This document shows positions 26,883 to 35,259 of a DNA stretch of 64,000 nt, piece by piece. The notes below the pieces were generated by a model. That model was given only the letters and a program-made list of their open reading frames with translations. It ran no database searches and was not told where the DNA came from. The DNA comes from an uncultured Amylibacter sp. (GTDB taxonomy: Bacteria > Pseudomonadota > Alphaproteobacteria > Rhodobacterales > Rhodobacteraceae): NCBI GenBank assembly GCA_947497475.1, contig CANMGS010000001.1, forward strand, positions 1,261,747 through 1,325,746, given 5' to 3'. The stretch's first letter is position 1. Every line of letters begins with the position of its first letter. The position numbers were made by a program, and so were the translations under genes.

Positions 26883-27908
26883 ATGACACAGAACCCAGAT
26901 ATATCCCCGCTCGGAACTCGGATTGCCCCCCCTGTTTTGTCGATCATTGTGCCGATGTACAATGAGGAAAAGAACGTTTTTGGGCTGCTGGACCGCGTTG
27001 TAAGTGTTGTCGAAGAGATTGAACAAGACTACGAGATTATTTTGATAGATGATGGTAGTCGCGATAATACAGCTGAAAAAGTTATCGAGTATTGTCAAAC
27101 GAATGCGAAACTGAAGTTTATCGCTTTTAGCAGAAATTTTGGAAAAGAGGCGGCGCTTAATGCAGGTCTGTCCCATGCTTCTGGCAAAGCTATTATCCAA
27201 ATAGATGCCGATTTACAGCATCCGCCAGAGGTAATCCGGACGTTTTATGAGGAATGGCAAACTGGTGCTGAAATTGTTTATGGCCAGCGAACCTCTCGCG
27301 ATGATGATAGTGCTATTCGAGGTTTTCTGACGCGTAGTTTTTACAAGATTTTCGCAGCTGTTTCAGATGTTAAATTGATGAACGGTCTTGGTGATTTCCT
27401 GCTGATGGATCGAAAGGTCGTAGACGCGTTATTGTCGATGCCTGAACGCGAGCGTTTTACAAAAGGGTTATATGCTTGGGTTGGGTTTAAACGCGTTGCT
27501 GTACCATTCGAAGTCGCGCCCAGAAAACATGGCCAATCCGCTTGGAGCATTATAAGGCTTTATCTATTTGCACTTGGAGCCATCACATCCTTTTCTACGA
27601 TTCCCCTTAAAATTTGGACATATGTTGGTCTCTTTCTAGCCATTCCTTCTTTTGCATATGGGGGGTACATCTTTTTCAAAACAATGCTCTTTGGCATTGA
27701 TGTACCAGGTTATGCGTCTTTGATGGTTGCTGTGTGCTTCTTTTCGGGCATTCAGTTGTTGGGGTTAGGGATTATCGGAGATTATCTCGGACGAGTTTTG
27801 AAAGAAGTCAAACAAAGACCTTTGTATCTTATCAGTGCTAAACATGGGTTTGAACAAGCTCAAGCTAAGTCTAGCGAGACCGCTAAGATCAAGAAATTTC
27901 CTTACTGA
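26883..27908 (+). CDS. GtrB/DPM1-like family 2 glycosyltransferase
   Basis: This enzyme transfers a sugar from a nucleotide donor to undecaprenyl phosphate. The GT-A motifs are LSIIVPMYNEEKNV at the N-terminus, DDGSRDNT, QIDADLQHPPE (the DxD region) and a QSAW segment, then two C-terminal transmembrane helices (about residues 225-300). I chose ATG 26883 (341 residues, MTQNPDISPLG) because the conserved domain begins about 18 residues later; an upstream ATG at 26754 adds 43 residues of low-quality sequence. It is first of three co-oriented genes (GtrB-, YfhO- and GtrA-like). Confidence 0.88.
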   Translation: MTQNPDISPLGTRIAPPVLSIIVPMYNEEKNVFGLLDRVVSVVEEIEQDYEIILIDDGSRDNTAEKVIEYCQTNAKLKFIAFSRNFGKEAALNAGLSHASGKAIIQIDADLQHPPEVIRTFYEEWQTGAEIVYGQRTSRDDDSAIRGFLTRSFYKIFAAVSDVKLMNGLGDFLLMDRKVVDALLSMPERERFTKGLYAWVGFKRVAVPFEVAPRKHGQSAWSIIRLYLFALGAITSFSTIPLKIWTYVGLFLAIPSFAYGGYIFFKTMLFGIDVPGYASLMVAVCFFSGIQLLGLGIIGDYLGRVLKEVKQRPLYLISAKHGFEQAQAKSSETAKIKKFPY

Positions 27909-27922
27909 CCTAAGCGTGAAGC

Positions 27923-30145
27923 ATGACTTATAACGACAGACGTACTACGTTTTTTTGCCTTTTAGCCATTACGCTAACTTGGCTTTTATTTTGTTGGCCA
28001 TGGTTTTGGGGTGGTAAAATCATCCCATATGACGCTAAAAATCATTTCTATCCGATGATTAGATTTGTAGCAGATGCTTGGCATTCAGGAGAAAGTTTTA
28101 CTTGGAGTCCACATCATTATGGCGGTTTTCCAATGATCGCAGATCCCCAGTCGGCGATATGGACCCCGACCTTTTGGATACCATCCCTGATTAGCCCTAA
28201 TCCAAGCATGCAGTTAGTCGACTTTATACACCTTATGCATTTACTGTTTGGTGCATTTGCCGTTTTTGGATTTGGCCGAGTTAGTGGCTGGCGCTGGGAT
28301 GCGTCATTGGTTGCAGCCTTGATCTATATGATGGCGGGGCCATCTAGCCTGCGGCTAGAACATATGCTGATGACTGTCAGTTATATGTGGATAGCTATTA
28401 CATTATGGCGCCTGAAGGCAGTGATGGAATATGGGGGAAACTGGCGAGGGATAGCCTTTGGTATCCCTTTGGCATTCGTATTGATCGACCGAAATCATGT
28501 AGCCTATATGGGAACGTGGTTTCTATTTATCTATTGGATTGTCACATTTTTCCGCGATGCTTTGCAGAGAAAAATTGATGCCTTTAAACGGCATCATATA
28601 CCTGTAGCTATCGGTGGTGTGCTTGCACTTTTTGTAATCGCAGTGCCAGTGATTTTGTTGTTGCAACTTGCTAATGATAGCAATCGTCCTGAATTTTCTT
28701 ATCTGGAAGCCAGTTGGCAATCATTGCACCCAGTTGCCTTGTTTTCCTTTATCTTTCCTGAATACTTTGGCTCCCTTCGTCTAGGTGGTGGTCAACATTG
28801 GGGGCCGCCAAGCAATATTTGGGGGGAGAAAGGACTGCAAATTCACCGCGGTATGTTACATATGTATTCAGGTACGGTGCCATTGTTGTTAATCGTGTGG
28901 TTCGGTATCCTCAAGCGTCAGTTGTTCGTCAAAGATGCTCGATTTTTCGCAATTGCCTGTATTGTTTGCATTATCTATGCCTTGGGCCGATATACCCCCA
29001 TATTCTACGTGTTTTACAAATTCATCCCCGGCATAGATTTATTTCGCCGACCTGCAGATGCGCTGTTTATTTTTGGGTTTTCACTCAGCTTGCTGTCGGG
29101 TGCATTAATTCAGCAAGGCCTGTTTTTAAAGCGTGAAACCCAATCAAGAATACTGCAAATGCTGACAGCTGTTGGGTTGATAGTTTTGTTTGCAGGTATG
29201 TTTTGGTTAGCAAATAGCTATGATCGATTACCAGATTTTGTAAATAGTCTGATTTTCCCGTTTATCATTATCGCCACAAGCCTATTCGCAATTCATAATG
29301 TACACCGTTCAAGTAAGCTGAGAAATGCAATGATCATGGCTCTTGCGGGGATTGTAGCTGGTGATCTTGTCTATCATTCTTCTAACACCAGAATAAATGC
29401 ACGACCATCTGAGGCTTATCAGGTATTACAAGAACCTGAGAGTCATCCGATCTTTTCCAAAATGCTTACACTATTGCCTAAAACAGACCCTCTTGGGGTG
29501 AATTGGCGCACGGAAATCATTGGTCTGGGCCCTGTCGTTCAAAATCTTCCGCAGGTGATTAAATCGCAAGGTTTGCTTGGGTATAACCCATTACGCCTGT
29601 CAGGCTTTGAGCAACATATCGCACCTAACATGCAAAATAATGCCAGTAAGAGACGAAACTTTGGCGATAAGATGACAAGCTATAACAGTGAGACAGCAAA
29701 TCAACTTGGACTGCGATACATCATCAGCGGCGCTCCATTAAATGAAATAGATCCCAACTTATACGATCATAGTTATAACCTTCTTGGAACTGTTAAACAC
29801 AAATGGCGCACTGCCTATTTTTATGAGAACACCAAGGCACTTCCACGGGCCGTAATACAAACTGATGCTGGGCAGGAAATTGATAGAAGCATTTCAATTG
29901 TCAAATATAGTAACGCAGAGATTGAGATCAGGGTTGATGCTGGTAAAGCAGGCAGGCTTGTTCTTAGAGAATTCTATTATCCCGGTTGGCAGGCAATCGT
30001 GAATGGAACGCCAGTAGAAATCTCAAAATATGATGATTTGTTCAGATCAATATCACTTTCAACGCAAGAAAGTAATATCACTTTTCGTTTTGAGCCTCTA
30101 ACGTTAACCAATATTTGGAATGCAATCAAAACGCTGGTAAATTAG
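27923..30145 (+). CDS. YfhO-like polytopic membrane protein (glycosyltransferase candidate)
   Basis: This 740-residue protein has about a dozen hydrophobic segments up to residue 480, then a large extracytoplasmic C-terminal domain. Early motifs (GGKIIPYDAKNHFYPMIRF, HHYGGFPMIADPQSAIW) resemble YfhO/GT-C-type proteins that use lipid-linked sugars on the periplasmic side. The C-terminal LVLREFYYPGWQAIVNG is the hallmark YfhO tail. It lies 14 bases after the GtrB-like gene and 3 bases before GtrA. It is likely the transferase that moves the sugar from undecaprenyl phosphate to an envelope acceptor, which is unknown. Confidence 0.8.
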   Translation: MTYNDRRTTFFCLLAITLTWLLFCWPWFWGGKIIPYDAKNHFYPMIRFVADAWHSGESFTWSPHHYGGFPMIADPQSAIWTPTFWIPSLISPNPSMQLVDFIHLMHLLFGAFAVFGFGRVSGWRWDASLVAALIYMMAGPSSLRLEHMLMTVSYMWIAITLWRLKAVMEYGGNWRGIAFGIPLAFVLIDRNHVAYMGTWFLFIYWIVTFFRDALQRKIDAFKRHHIPVAIGGVLALFVIAVPVILLLQLANDSNRPEFSYLEASWQSLHPVALFSFIFPEYFGSLRLGGGQHWGPPSNIWGEKGLQIHRGMLHMYSGTVPLLLIVWFGILKRQLFVKDARFFAIACIVCIIYALGRYTPIFYVFYKFIPGIDLFRRPADALFIFGFSLSLLSGALIQQGLFLKRETQSRILQMLTAVGLIVLFAGMFWLANSYDRLPDFVNSLIFPFIIIATSLFAIHNVHRSSKLRNAMIMALAGIVAGDLVYHSSNTRINARPSEAYQVLQEPESHPIFSKMLTLLPKTDPLGVNWRTEIIGLGPVVQNLPQVIKSQGLLGYNPLRLSGFEQHIAPNMQNNASKRRNFGDKMTSYNSETANQLGLRYIISGAPLNEIDPNLYDHSYNLLGTVKHKWRTAYFYENTKALPRAVIQTDAGQEIDRSISIVKYSNAEIEIRVDAGKAGRLVLREFYYPGWQAIVNGTPVEISKYDDLFRSISLSTQESNITFRFEPLTLTNIWNAIKTLVN

Positions 30146-30148
30146 TCT

Positions 30149-30532
30149 ATGAAACATAATCCTGTGCGCCAGTTCATAACATTTCTTGGGGTTGGGGCGA
30201 TTGCGACTGCGTGCCATTATTTGGTGTTGTTGCTTTTGGTTGAAATCGGACAGGTGTTACCAGTTACGGCCTCGACGGTTGGTGCGATAGTTGGAGCGGT
30301 TGTTAGCTACTGTCTGAACAGAAGTTACACATTTCATTCCAAATCAGCTCATACCAAAACAGCACCGAAATTCTTTATTGTTGCGACTTTGGCAGTTGTC
30401 TTTAATACGATACTCATGGCGGCGTTTACGATTTGGCTACGACTACCATATTTTTTGGCACAGGCCCTTACGACGTGTCTTTTGATAATTATTACATTTG
30501 GTCTGAATAAACTATGGTCATTTAAAGAATAA
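30149..30532 (+). CDS. GtrA-family membrane protein
   Basis: This 127-residue protein has four transmembrane helices and the GtrA features: N-terminal QFITFLGVGAIAT, SYCLNRSYTF after helix 2, and the C-terminal NKLWSFKE. GtrA proteins are thought to flip undecaprenyl-phosphate-linked sugars across the inner membrane. It ends the GtrB/YfhO/GtrA set, matching the three-part logic of O-antigen glycosylation systems. Confidence 0.9.
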   Translation: MKHNPVRQFITFLGVGAIATACHYLVLLLLVEIGQVLPVTASTVGAIVGAVVSYCLNRSYTFHSKSAHTKTAPKFFIVATLAVVFNTILMAAFTIWLRLPYFLAQALTTCLLIIITFGLNKLWSFKE

Positions 30533-30562
30533 AACTCTTCGAATTAGAGCGGTTTCTTCAGG

Positions 30563-30664
30563 CCTGCCAAAGTGGTTTCTGCAAAATGCCAAAAGGTTTT
30601 GCTTTTTTGATTTAGACCTTTTCTTTTATGGACACATTCGTTTGTTCGCCCTTTGGCTTCAAAA
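30563..30664 (+). repeat. Dispersed ~100 bp repeat, copy C
   Basis: This stretch starts CCTGCCAAAGT, as at the tRNA-Trp 3' end, and continues AAAAGGTTTTGC, TTTTTTGA, TTTAGACC, then TTTTATGGACACATTCGTTTG to CCCTTTGG. It aligns with copy A over about 100 bases with scattered substitutions. It lies between the convergent gtrA-like and lacI-like genes. Confidence 0.75.
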
Positions 30665-30742
30665 TTTCATCAATATTCCCATTTTGCGCTAATATTATGG
30701 CCATAGATTAAGCAAAATAATTAATTAAGCGCTATCAGAAAA

Positions 30743-31747
30743 TTAAGTCGTTTTCCTCTTTAAGAGGTGCCCAGACAATTTGATATTATTAATAGGTTTT
30801 CCTGAATTTAGAAAATGGCAGACTTCATCGGCTGCATGTTTTCCCATGTCCTTAACCGACAGTTCAATTGATGTCAGCGGCGGGACGGTATGTTCAGCCC
30901 ATTCTAGGTTATCAAAGCCCATTACTGCAATATCATTTGGGATGTTAATATTGTTGCGTTGTAATTCAAATATAACCCCTAATGCCAATACATCGGATAA
31001 GCAGAAGATTACGTTTGGCTTTTGGTTGGATGAGATTATTTCATTAGTTGCCTGGCACCCGCCATCTACACTTAATTCGGCTTCCATGTAGGTTACATCG
31101 TTGAAGCGATTATCTGATTTTATGCCTCTTAGACGATCACGCGTACGGTCATTGTCACTTGTTGGGCCATGTATCACAGTGACGGCTGTGTATTTCTTTT
31201 CAATAAAATGGTCCAAGGCAAGCTTAGATATGGCGGCATTATCATATCCAATAGAAGGGTAATCTGCTTTGGGATCATAATATGATGTTATTATGACTGG
31301 TACATTAAAGCGCTTTACCAAAGCATCGAATTCTTGGCTGCGGGTTTTACCTGATACAATCAATGCCTCTGCACCCATATTTAACAATGCTGTTGCTTGT
31401 TCGAATTCTGTTTGGGGGCTGCCATTGGTTGTAGAGATAACCAATGAATGTTTGTGGCTAGATAATTGTTTTTCTAATGCACCCAAAAATTTTGAGAAGA
31501 TTGCATGATCAAGCGTTGGTACTAAGGCACCGACTGTTCGGGTCCTGCCTGTATTGAGCGCTCGCGCCATTGGGCTTGGAGAAAAGCTTAATTCCTGAAT
31601 TACATTATTTACATGATCCTTGGTTTTCTTGGTGACATTTGGGGAGTCATTTAAGACGCGCGAAACAGTCGCCACAGAAACGTTTGCCGTGTGTGCAACA
31701 TCTTTTAGTGTCGCTTTCTTTTTCGTTGAATTCTTAATGCTGCTCAT
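30743..31747 (-). CDS. LacI-family transcriptional regulator
   Basis: This 334-residue repressor has an N-terminal HTH (ATLKDVAHTANVSVATVSRVLN) and a periplasmic-binding-like effector domain. I chose ATG 31747 (MSSIKNSTKKKATLKDVA); the in-frame ATG at 31822 would place the coding region inside the operators. Two copies of the palindrome ATGTAACCGTTTACAT lie between this gene and the divergent DUF1989-GcvT gene, so it almost certainly controls that operon and perhaps itself. The inducer is unknown; LacI regulators usually bind sugars or nucleosides, so a link to amine catabolism would be atypical. Confidence 0.9.
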   Translation of the reverse strand: MSSIKNSTKKKATLKDVAHTANVSVATVSRVLNDSPNVTKKTKDHVNNVIQELSFSPSPMARALNTGRTRTVGALVPTLDHAIFSKFLGALEKQLSSHKHSLVISTTNGSPQTEFEQATALLNMGAEALIVSGKTRSQEFDALVKRFNVPVIITSYYDPKADYPSIGYDNAAISKLALDHFIEKKYTAVTVIHGPTSDNDRTRDRLRGIKSDNRFNDVTYMEAELSVDGGCQATNEIISSNQKPNVIFCLSDVLALGVIFELQRNNINIPNDIAVMGFDNLEWAEHTVPPLTSIELSVKDMGKHAADEVCHFLNSGKPINNIKLSGHLLKRKTT

Positions 31748-31788
31748 CCTCTTATAATAGCCAAATCTCAAGAAAGTTAAATGGGTTA

Positions 31789-31817
31789 TTGACTTATGTA
31801 ACCGTTTACATTTATTA
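31789..31817 (+). promoter_or_regulatory. Sigma-70-type promoter for the DUF1989-GcvT operon
   Basis: TTGACT at 31789-31794 is followed after 17 bases by TTATTA at 31812-31817. The first LacI-type operator fills the spacer and the second lies just past the -10 box, which is the standard geometry for repression. Confidence 0.6.
31796..31811. promoter_or_regulatory. LacI-type operator copy 1
   Basis: ATGTAACCGTTTACAT has the central CG and near-perfect dyad expected of LacI-family operators. An identical copy lies 25 bases downstream. Confidence 0.8.
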
Positions 31818-31820
31818 CGC

Positions 31821-31836
31821 ATGTAACCGTTTACAT
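31821..31836. promoter_or_regulatory. LacI-type operator copy 2
   Basis: This is an exact second copy of ATGTAACCGTTTACAT, centred 25 bp from the first. It should overlap or immediately follow the transcription start. Confidence 0.8.
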
Positions 31837-31862
31837 TTGATTCGATTTGCGGAGCTAGAAGT

Positions 31863-34187
31863 TTGGAAATTCAAAATCTATTCAGTTTCAAGAATGGGAG
31901 GCATGATCCTTTAGGGCGTGAGTTCCCTGGAATGGCTGCGCCACATACTTCATTGTTTTGGAATTTGGACCCTCGTCAGGCAAAAATGTTTGAGCTTCAA
32001 GAGGGGGATTTATTGTCGCTTACGGGACTTTCTCTTGTTCGCGAAGTTTCGATTCTTGCTTTCGATGACGCTGGTGCATGCGCACTTTCTAAGCTTAACT
32101 TGAAGAGTAATTTTGATTTGCAATTGACATCATTCAATGCGGATCAGTTCGCTGGTTGGTACGCGGGGAATGGTGGTGATTTAAAGCAAAGTATAAAGTG
32201 TAAGAAGGTTCAGACAGAAGAGGATGTATTAATTCTTAAGGCTGAATCTAAGTGTAACGTCTGGATCGCTCTCACTCAGAATGTGAATGGGTTCATTGAA
32301 GGTGGTGCGGCTGGTGCAATTTCTGTGAATTTGCAAAGGGCAAATACAAGTAAATTGCTATTACCACCCCCACTTGGCGAGGTGCGCGACGAGTTTACGA
32401 TTTCACGTGCAACCGCTCAAGCTTATGAGTTGAAAAAAGGCGAAGTTGTTCAGGTTATTGACGCGCAAGGTCAGCAGTGTTCGGACTTCATGGCGTTTCG
32501 CACAGATGGCCTCATGAAAGGCTTAGAGCAGCGCATTGATAGTACTGTGACGCGCACTATGGTTGGCGGTGCGTACCCAATTCCGGGCATGTTTGACAAG
32601 TTTTACGATTCTGAGATGCGACCACTTTTGAATGTTGTCCAAGATACGGTTGGCCGTCATGATACATTCGCATTGGCATGTACTGCCCGTGGATATGAAG
32701 AACGTGGGTTTCCGGGGCATGTGAATTGTTCTGATAATATTTCAAATGCGGTTGAAAGCTATGGTGTTAAGCGCAGAAATGCTTGGCCTGCGATTAATTT
32801 CTTTTTTAATTCGTGGATTGATCACAGTGATAATCATATTCAATCCGAGGAATCGTGGTCGCGGGCAGGGGATTATATTGCCTTAAAAGCTATGGATGAT
32901 TTGGTGTGTGTCAGCACGGCTTGTCCCGATGACATAGACCCTATCAATGGATGGAACCCTACGGATGTTCATATAAGAATTTATAAATCAGATGAGCCAA
33001 TCAAACGGTCTATTGGTTATCGGGAAAAGGAAAATGCAGTTTTGTCTATAAGTGAAGAATCAGCATTCCAAAGTTGTACTGAGAAGTTAACACAGCAATT
33101 TGCGCCTGCGAGAGATTTATGGGCGCCTATTTCTTACCCTTCATTGGGAACTTTGGGTGAATATTGGGCATGTCGGAACAATGTGACCCTGCAAGACATG
33201 AGTGGTTTACGTAAATACGATATCGTTGGGCCTGATGCGGAAAAGTTATTACAAAAAGCGATGACGCGAGATGTGGCAAAATTGGCTGTTTGGCGCGGGT
33301 CTTATTTATTGATTTGTGATGAGCAGGGCACTGTTATTGATGATGGTACATTGTTTAGACTTGGGCCACAGTTGTTCCGCTGGTGTTGCGGTACAGAAGA
33401 AAGCGCACGTGTCCTAACTGAGCTCGCAGAAGCTGATGGTTTGCAGGTGCGCATTAATGCAATGCGCAGCGCTTTGCCTAATCTTGCATTGCAAGGCCCG
33501 CGGTCACGCGATGTTTTGCGTAAGCTTGTATTTACACAACCACATGTCCCCTCCCTGGACGACTTAAAATGGTTTGGTGTGACTATGGCGCGCTTAAATG
33601 ATCGGGATGGCATGCCATTCATGCTATCCCGATCAGGATATACTGGCGAATTGGGATATGAACTATTTTGCGACAAGTCTCATGCCGCTGAATTGTGGGA
33701 TGCTTTGATGGAAGCAGGTGAAGAATTTGGTATCGCCCCAATGGGAACTGCAGCATTGGAAATGATCCGTATCGAAGCTGGCTTAGCTGCTGGCGGTGCA
33801 GAATTCGCACCTGATGTTGACGCATTCGAAGCTGGGTTAGGTTTTGCTGTTGACCTTCGCAAAGCTGATTTTGTAGGAAAAACGGCTTTAGAACGTAATT
33901 CTGAGAACCCAAGACGTGTATTAAAGGGCTTTATTCTAGAGTGTGATGATATCCCGCACCATGGTGCGCATATCTATTTGAATGAACGACCTGTAGGCGT
34001 TGTTACGTCCGCGACACGTTCGCCGACGCTGGAAACAGCGATCGCAATTGGACGTGTTGCAGTTGAACATGCCGAAAATGGAACAGTTTTGGAAATCGGG
34101 CAAATGGGTGGGCATATGAAGCGCCTAAAAGCCACCGTTACCGATATTCCATTCGTAGATCCGCAAAGGAAACGTGCACGTGCGTAA
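31863..34187 (+). CDS. DUF1989 (carboxyguanidine-deiminase-like) - GcvT fusion enzyme
   Basis: This is a 774-residue two- or three-part fusion. Residues about 25-160 resemble a diverged urea-amidolyase-associated half. Residues 170-375 are a DUF1989 domain with Cys206 (QQCSDF), His286 and Cys289 (HVNCSDN) and Cys354 (STACPDD), probable metal/catalytic residues. Residues 425-774 are a GcvT/aminomethyltransferase-like domain (LQGPRSRDVL, SRSGYTGELGYEL, GAEFAPD). DUF1989 proteins include subunits of carboxyguanidine deiminase, while GcvT-like domains move one-carbon groups to tetrahydrofolate. The start is TTG 31863. It is first in an operon with an OpuA-type transporter and controlled by LacI-type operators. 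Substrate unknown; a methylated amine or guanidino compound is my inference. Confidence 0.78.
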   Translation: MEIQNLFSFKNGRHDPLGREFPGMAAPHTSLFWNLDPRQAKMFELQEGDLLSLTGLSLVREVSILAFDDAGACALSKLNLKSNFDLQLTSFNADQFAGWYAGNGGDLKQSIKCKKVQTEEDVLILKAESKCNVWIALTQNVNGFIEGGAAGAISVNLQRANTSKLLLPPPLGEVRDEFTISRATAQAYELKKGEVVQVIDAQGQQCSDFMAFRTDGLMKGLEQRIDSTVTRTMVGGAYPIPGMFDKFYDSEMRPLLNVVQDTVGRHDTFALACTARGYEERGFPGHVNCSDNISNAVESYGVKRRNAWPAINFFFNSWIDHSDNHIQSEESWSRAGDYIALKAMDDLVCVSTACPDDIDPINGWNPTDVHIRIYKSDEPIKRSIGYREKENAVLSISEESAFQSCTEKLTQQFAPARDLWAPISYPSLGTLGEYWACRNNVTLQDMSGLRKYDIVGPDAEKLLQKAMTRDVAKLAVWRGSYLLICDEQGTVIDDGTLFRLGPQLFRWCCGTEESARVLTELAEADGLQVRINAMRSALPNLALQGPRSRDVLRKLVFTQPHVPSLDDLKWFGVTMARLNDRDGMPFMLSRSGYTGELGYELFCDKSHAAELWDALMEAGEEFGIAPMGTAALEMIRIEAGLAAGGAEFAPDVDAFEAGLGFAVDLRKADFVGKTALERNSENPRRVLKGFILECDDIPHHGAHIYLNERPVGVVTSATRSPTLETAIAIGRVAVEHAENGTVLEIGQMGGHMKRLKATVTDIPFVDPQRKRARA

Positions 34188-34229
34188 TCACGTGTAATAA
34201 TAAAATAAACCAACCAATAGGAGAGTAAA

Positions 34230-35195
34230 ATGAAACATCTTAAAACATTCGCCATCGCGGCGACTGTGGCATTGACCGCTTCAAGCGCAATGGCACAAGA
34301 GAAGGTTATGATTGGTGAGCCAAGCTGGCCTGGCGCAAAAATCATGGCGAACCTTATCGGGCAAGTTATTACAAACCGTCTAGGTGGTGAAGTGGGTTAT
34401 GCACCTGGTGCGAACGCTGTTATCTTTGCAGCTATGGACGGTGGTCGTGGTGACATCGATGTGCATCCAGATGTATGGTTGCCAAATCAGTCATCATTCA
34501 CAGATGAATATGTGGACCAGAAAAAATCTGTGTCTTTGTCATCAGGTTCATACGAAGGCCGTACAGGTTTTTGTACACCAAACTATATGGTTGAAAAGCA
34601 CGGCATTAAATCGGTATTCGATCTAGGCACACCAGAAGCACAAGCGTTGTATGACAAAGATGGTGACGGCAAAGGTGAAATTTGGATCGGTGCCTCTGGC
34701 TGGGCATCAACAAATATCCACAAAGTTAAAGCGCGTGATTACGGTATCGACACATTCCTAGAACCAACAACTGAAGATGAAACAGTGTTCTATGCTGGTT
34801 TGAAAGATGCGATTGCGGATGAAAAAGGCGTGGTATTCTATTGCTATAAACCACACTACGTTCACGCATTGTATCCAGTGACAATCCTAGAAGAGCCTGA
34901 GCATACAGAAGATGGTTTTAAAATGGTTACACCAGACCAAGATGCAGATTGGTTCAACAAATCTAAAATCACAACAGGTGATAAAGTTAAGACAGTAAGT
35001 GTTGCGTATTCAAACTCTTTGAACTCACGTAATGAAGCAGCGGCTTCATTCCTTGCGAACATCGATATGAACTCTGATGCATTGTCAGAACTTACATATA
35101 AAGTTGTTGTTCAAGGCAATGAAATCGAAGGTGTTGTGGCGGATTGGATCGCTGCAAATGGTGACACTGTCGATGGATGGCTTGGTGTAAACTAA
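34230..35195 (+). CDS. Glycine betaine/proline-type ABC substrate-binding protein (operon 1)
   Basis: This 321-residue OpuAC/ProX-like binding protein has a Sec signal (about residues 1-22, cleaved at AMA-Q). Family features are IDVHPDVWLPNQSSFTDEYV at about 75-95 and DGDGKGEIWIGASGWAST at about 145. A paralogue in operon 2 (43190-44155) has the same motifs at the same positions. It follows the fusion enzyme by 42 bases with an AGGAGAG ribosome binding site. The ligand is probably a quaternary amine or similar compatible solute, but the aromatic cage residues cannot be assigned from sequence alone. Confidence 0.85.
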   Translation: MKHLKTFAIAATVALTASSAMAQEKVMIGEPSWPGAKIMANLIGQVITNRLGGEVGYAPGANAVIFAAMDGGRGDIDVHPDVWLPNQSSFTDEYVDQKKSVSLSSGSYEGRTGFCTPNYMVEKHGIKSVFDLGTPEAQALYDKDGDGKGEIWIGASGWASTNIHKVKARDYGIDTFLEPTTEDETVFYAGLKDAIADEKGVVFYCYKPHYVHALYPVTILEEPEHTEDGFKMVTPDQDADWFNKSKITTGDKVKTVSVAYSNSLNSRNEAAASFLANIDMNSDALSELTYKVVVQGNEIEGVVADWIAANGDTVDGWLGVN

Positions 35196-35212
35196 TAAAC
35201 TCTCCCTGACTA

Positions 35213-35242
35213 CCTTGGCGGCCTATGTCGCCAAGGCTTTTA
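35213..35242 (+). terminator. Intercistronic hairpin between binding-protein and ATPase genes (operon 1)
   Basis: CCTTGGCG and CGCCAAGG pair around an 8-base loop, followed by CTTTTAT. Such hairpins usually keep the binding protein in excess of the membrane parts by partial termination or mRNA protection. Confidence 0.65.
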
Positions 35243-35259
35243 TATGAAAGGACGTAAAA

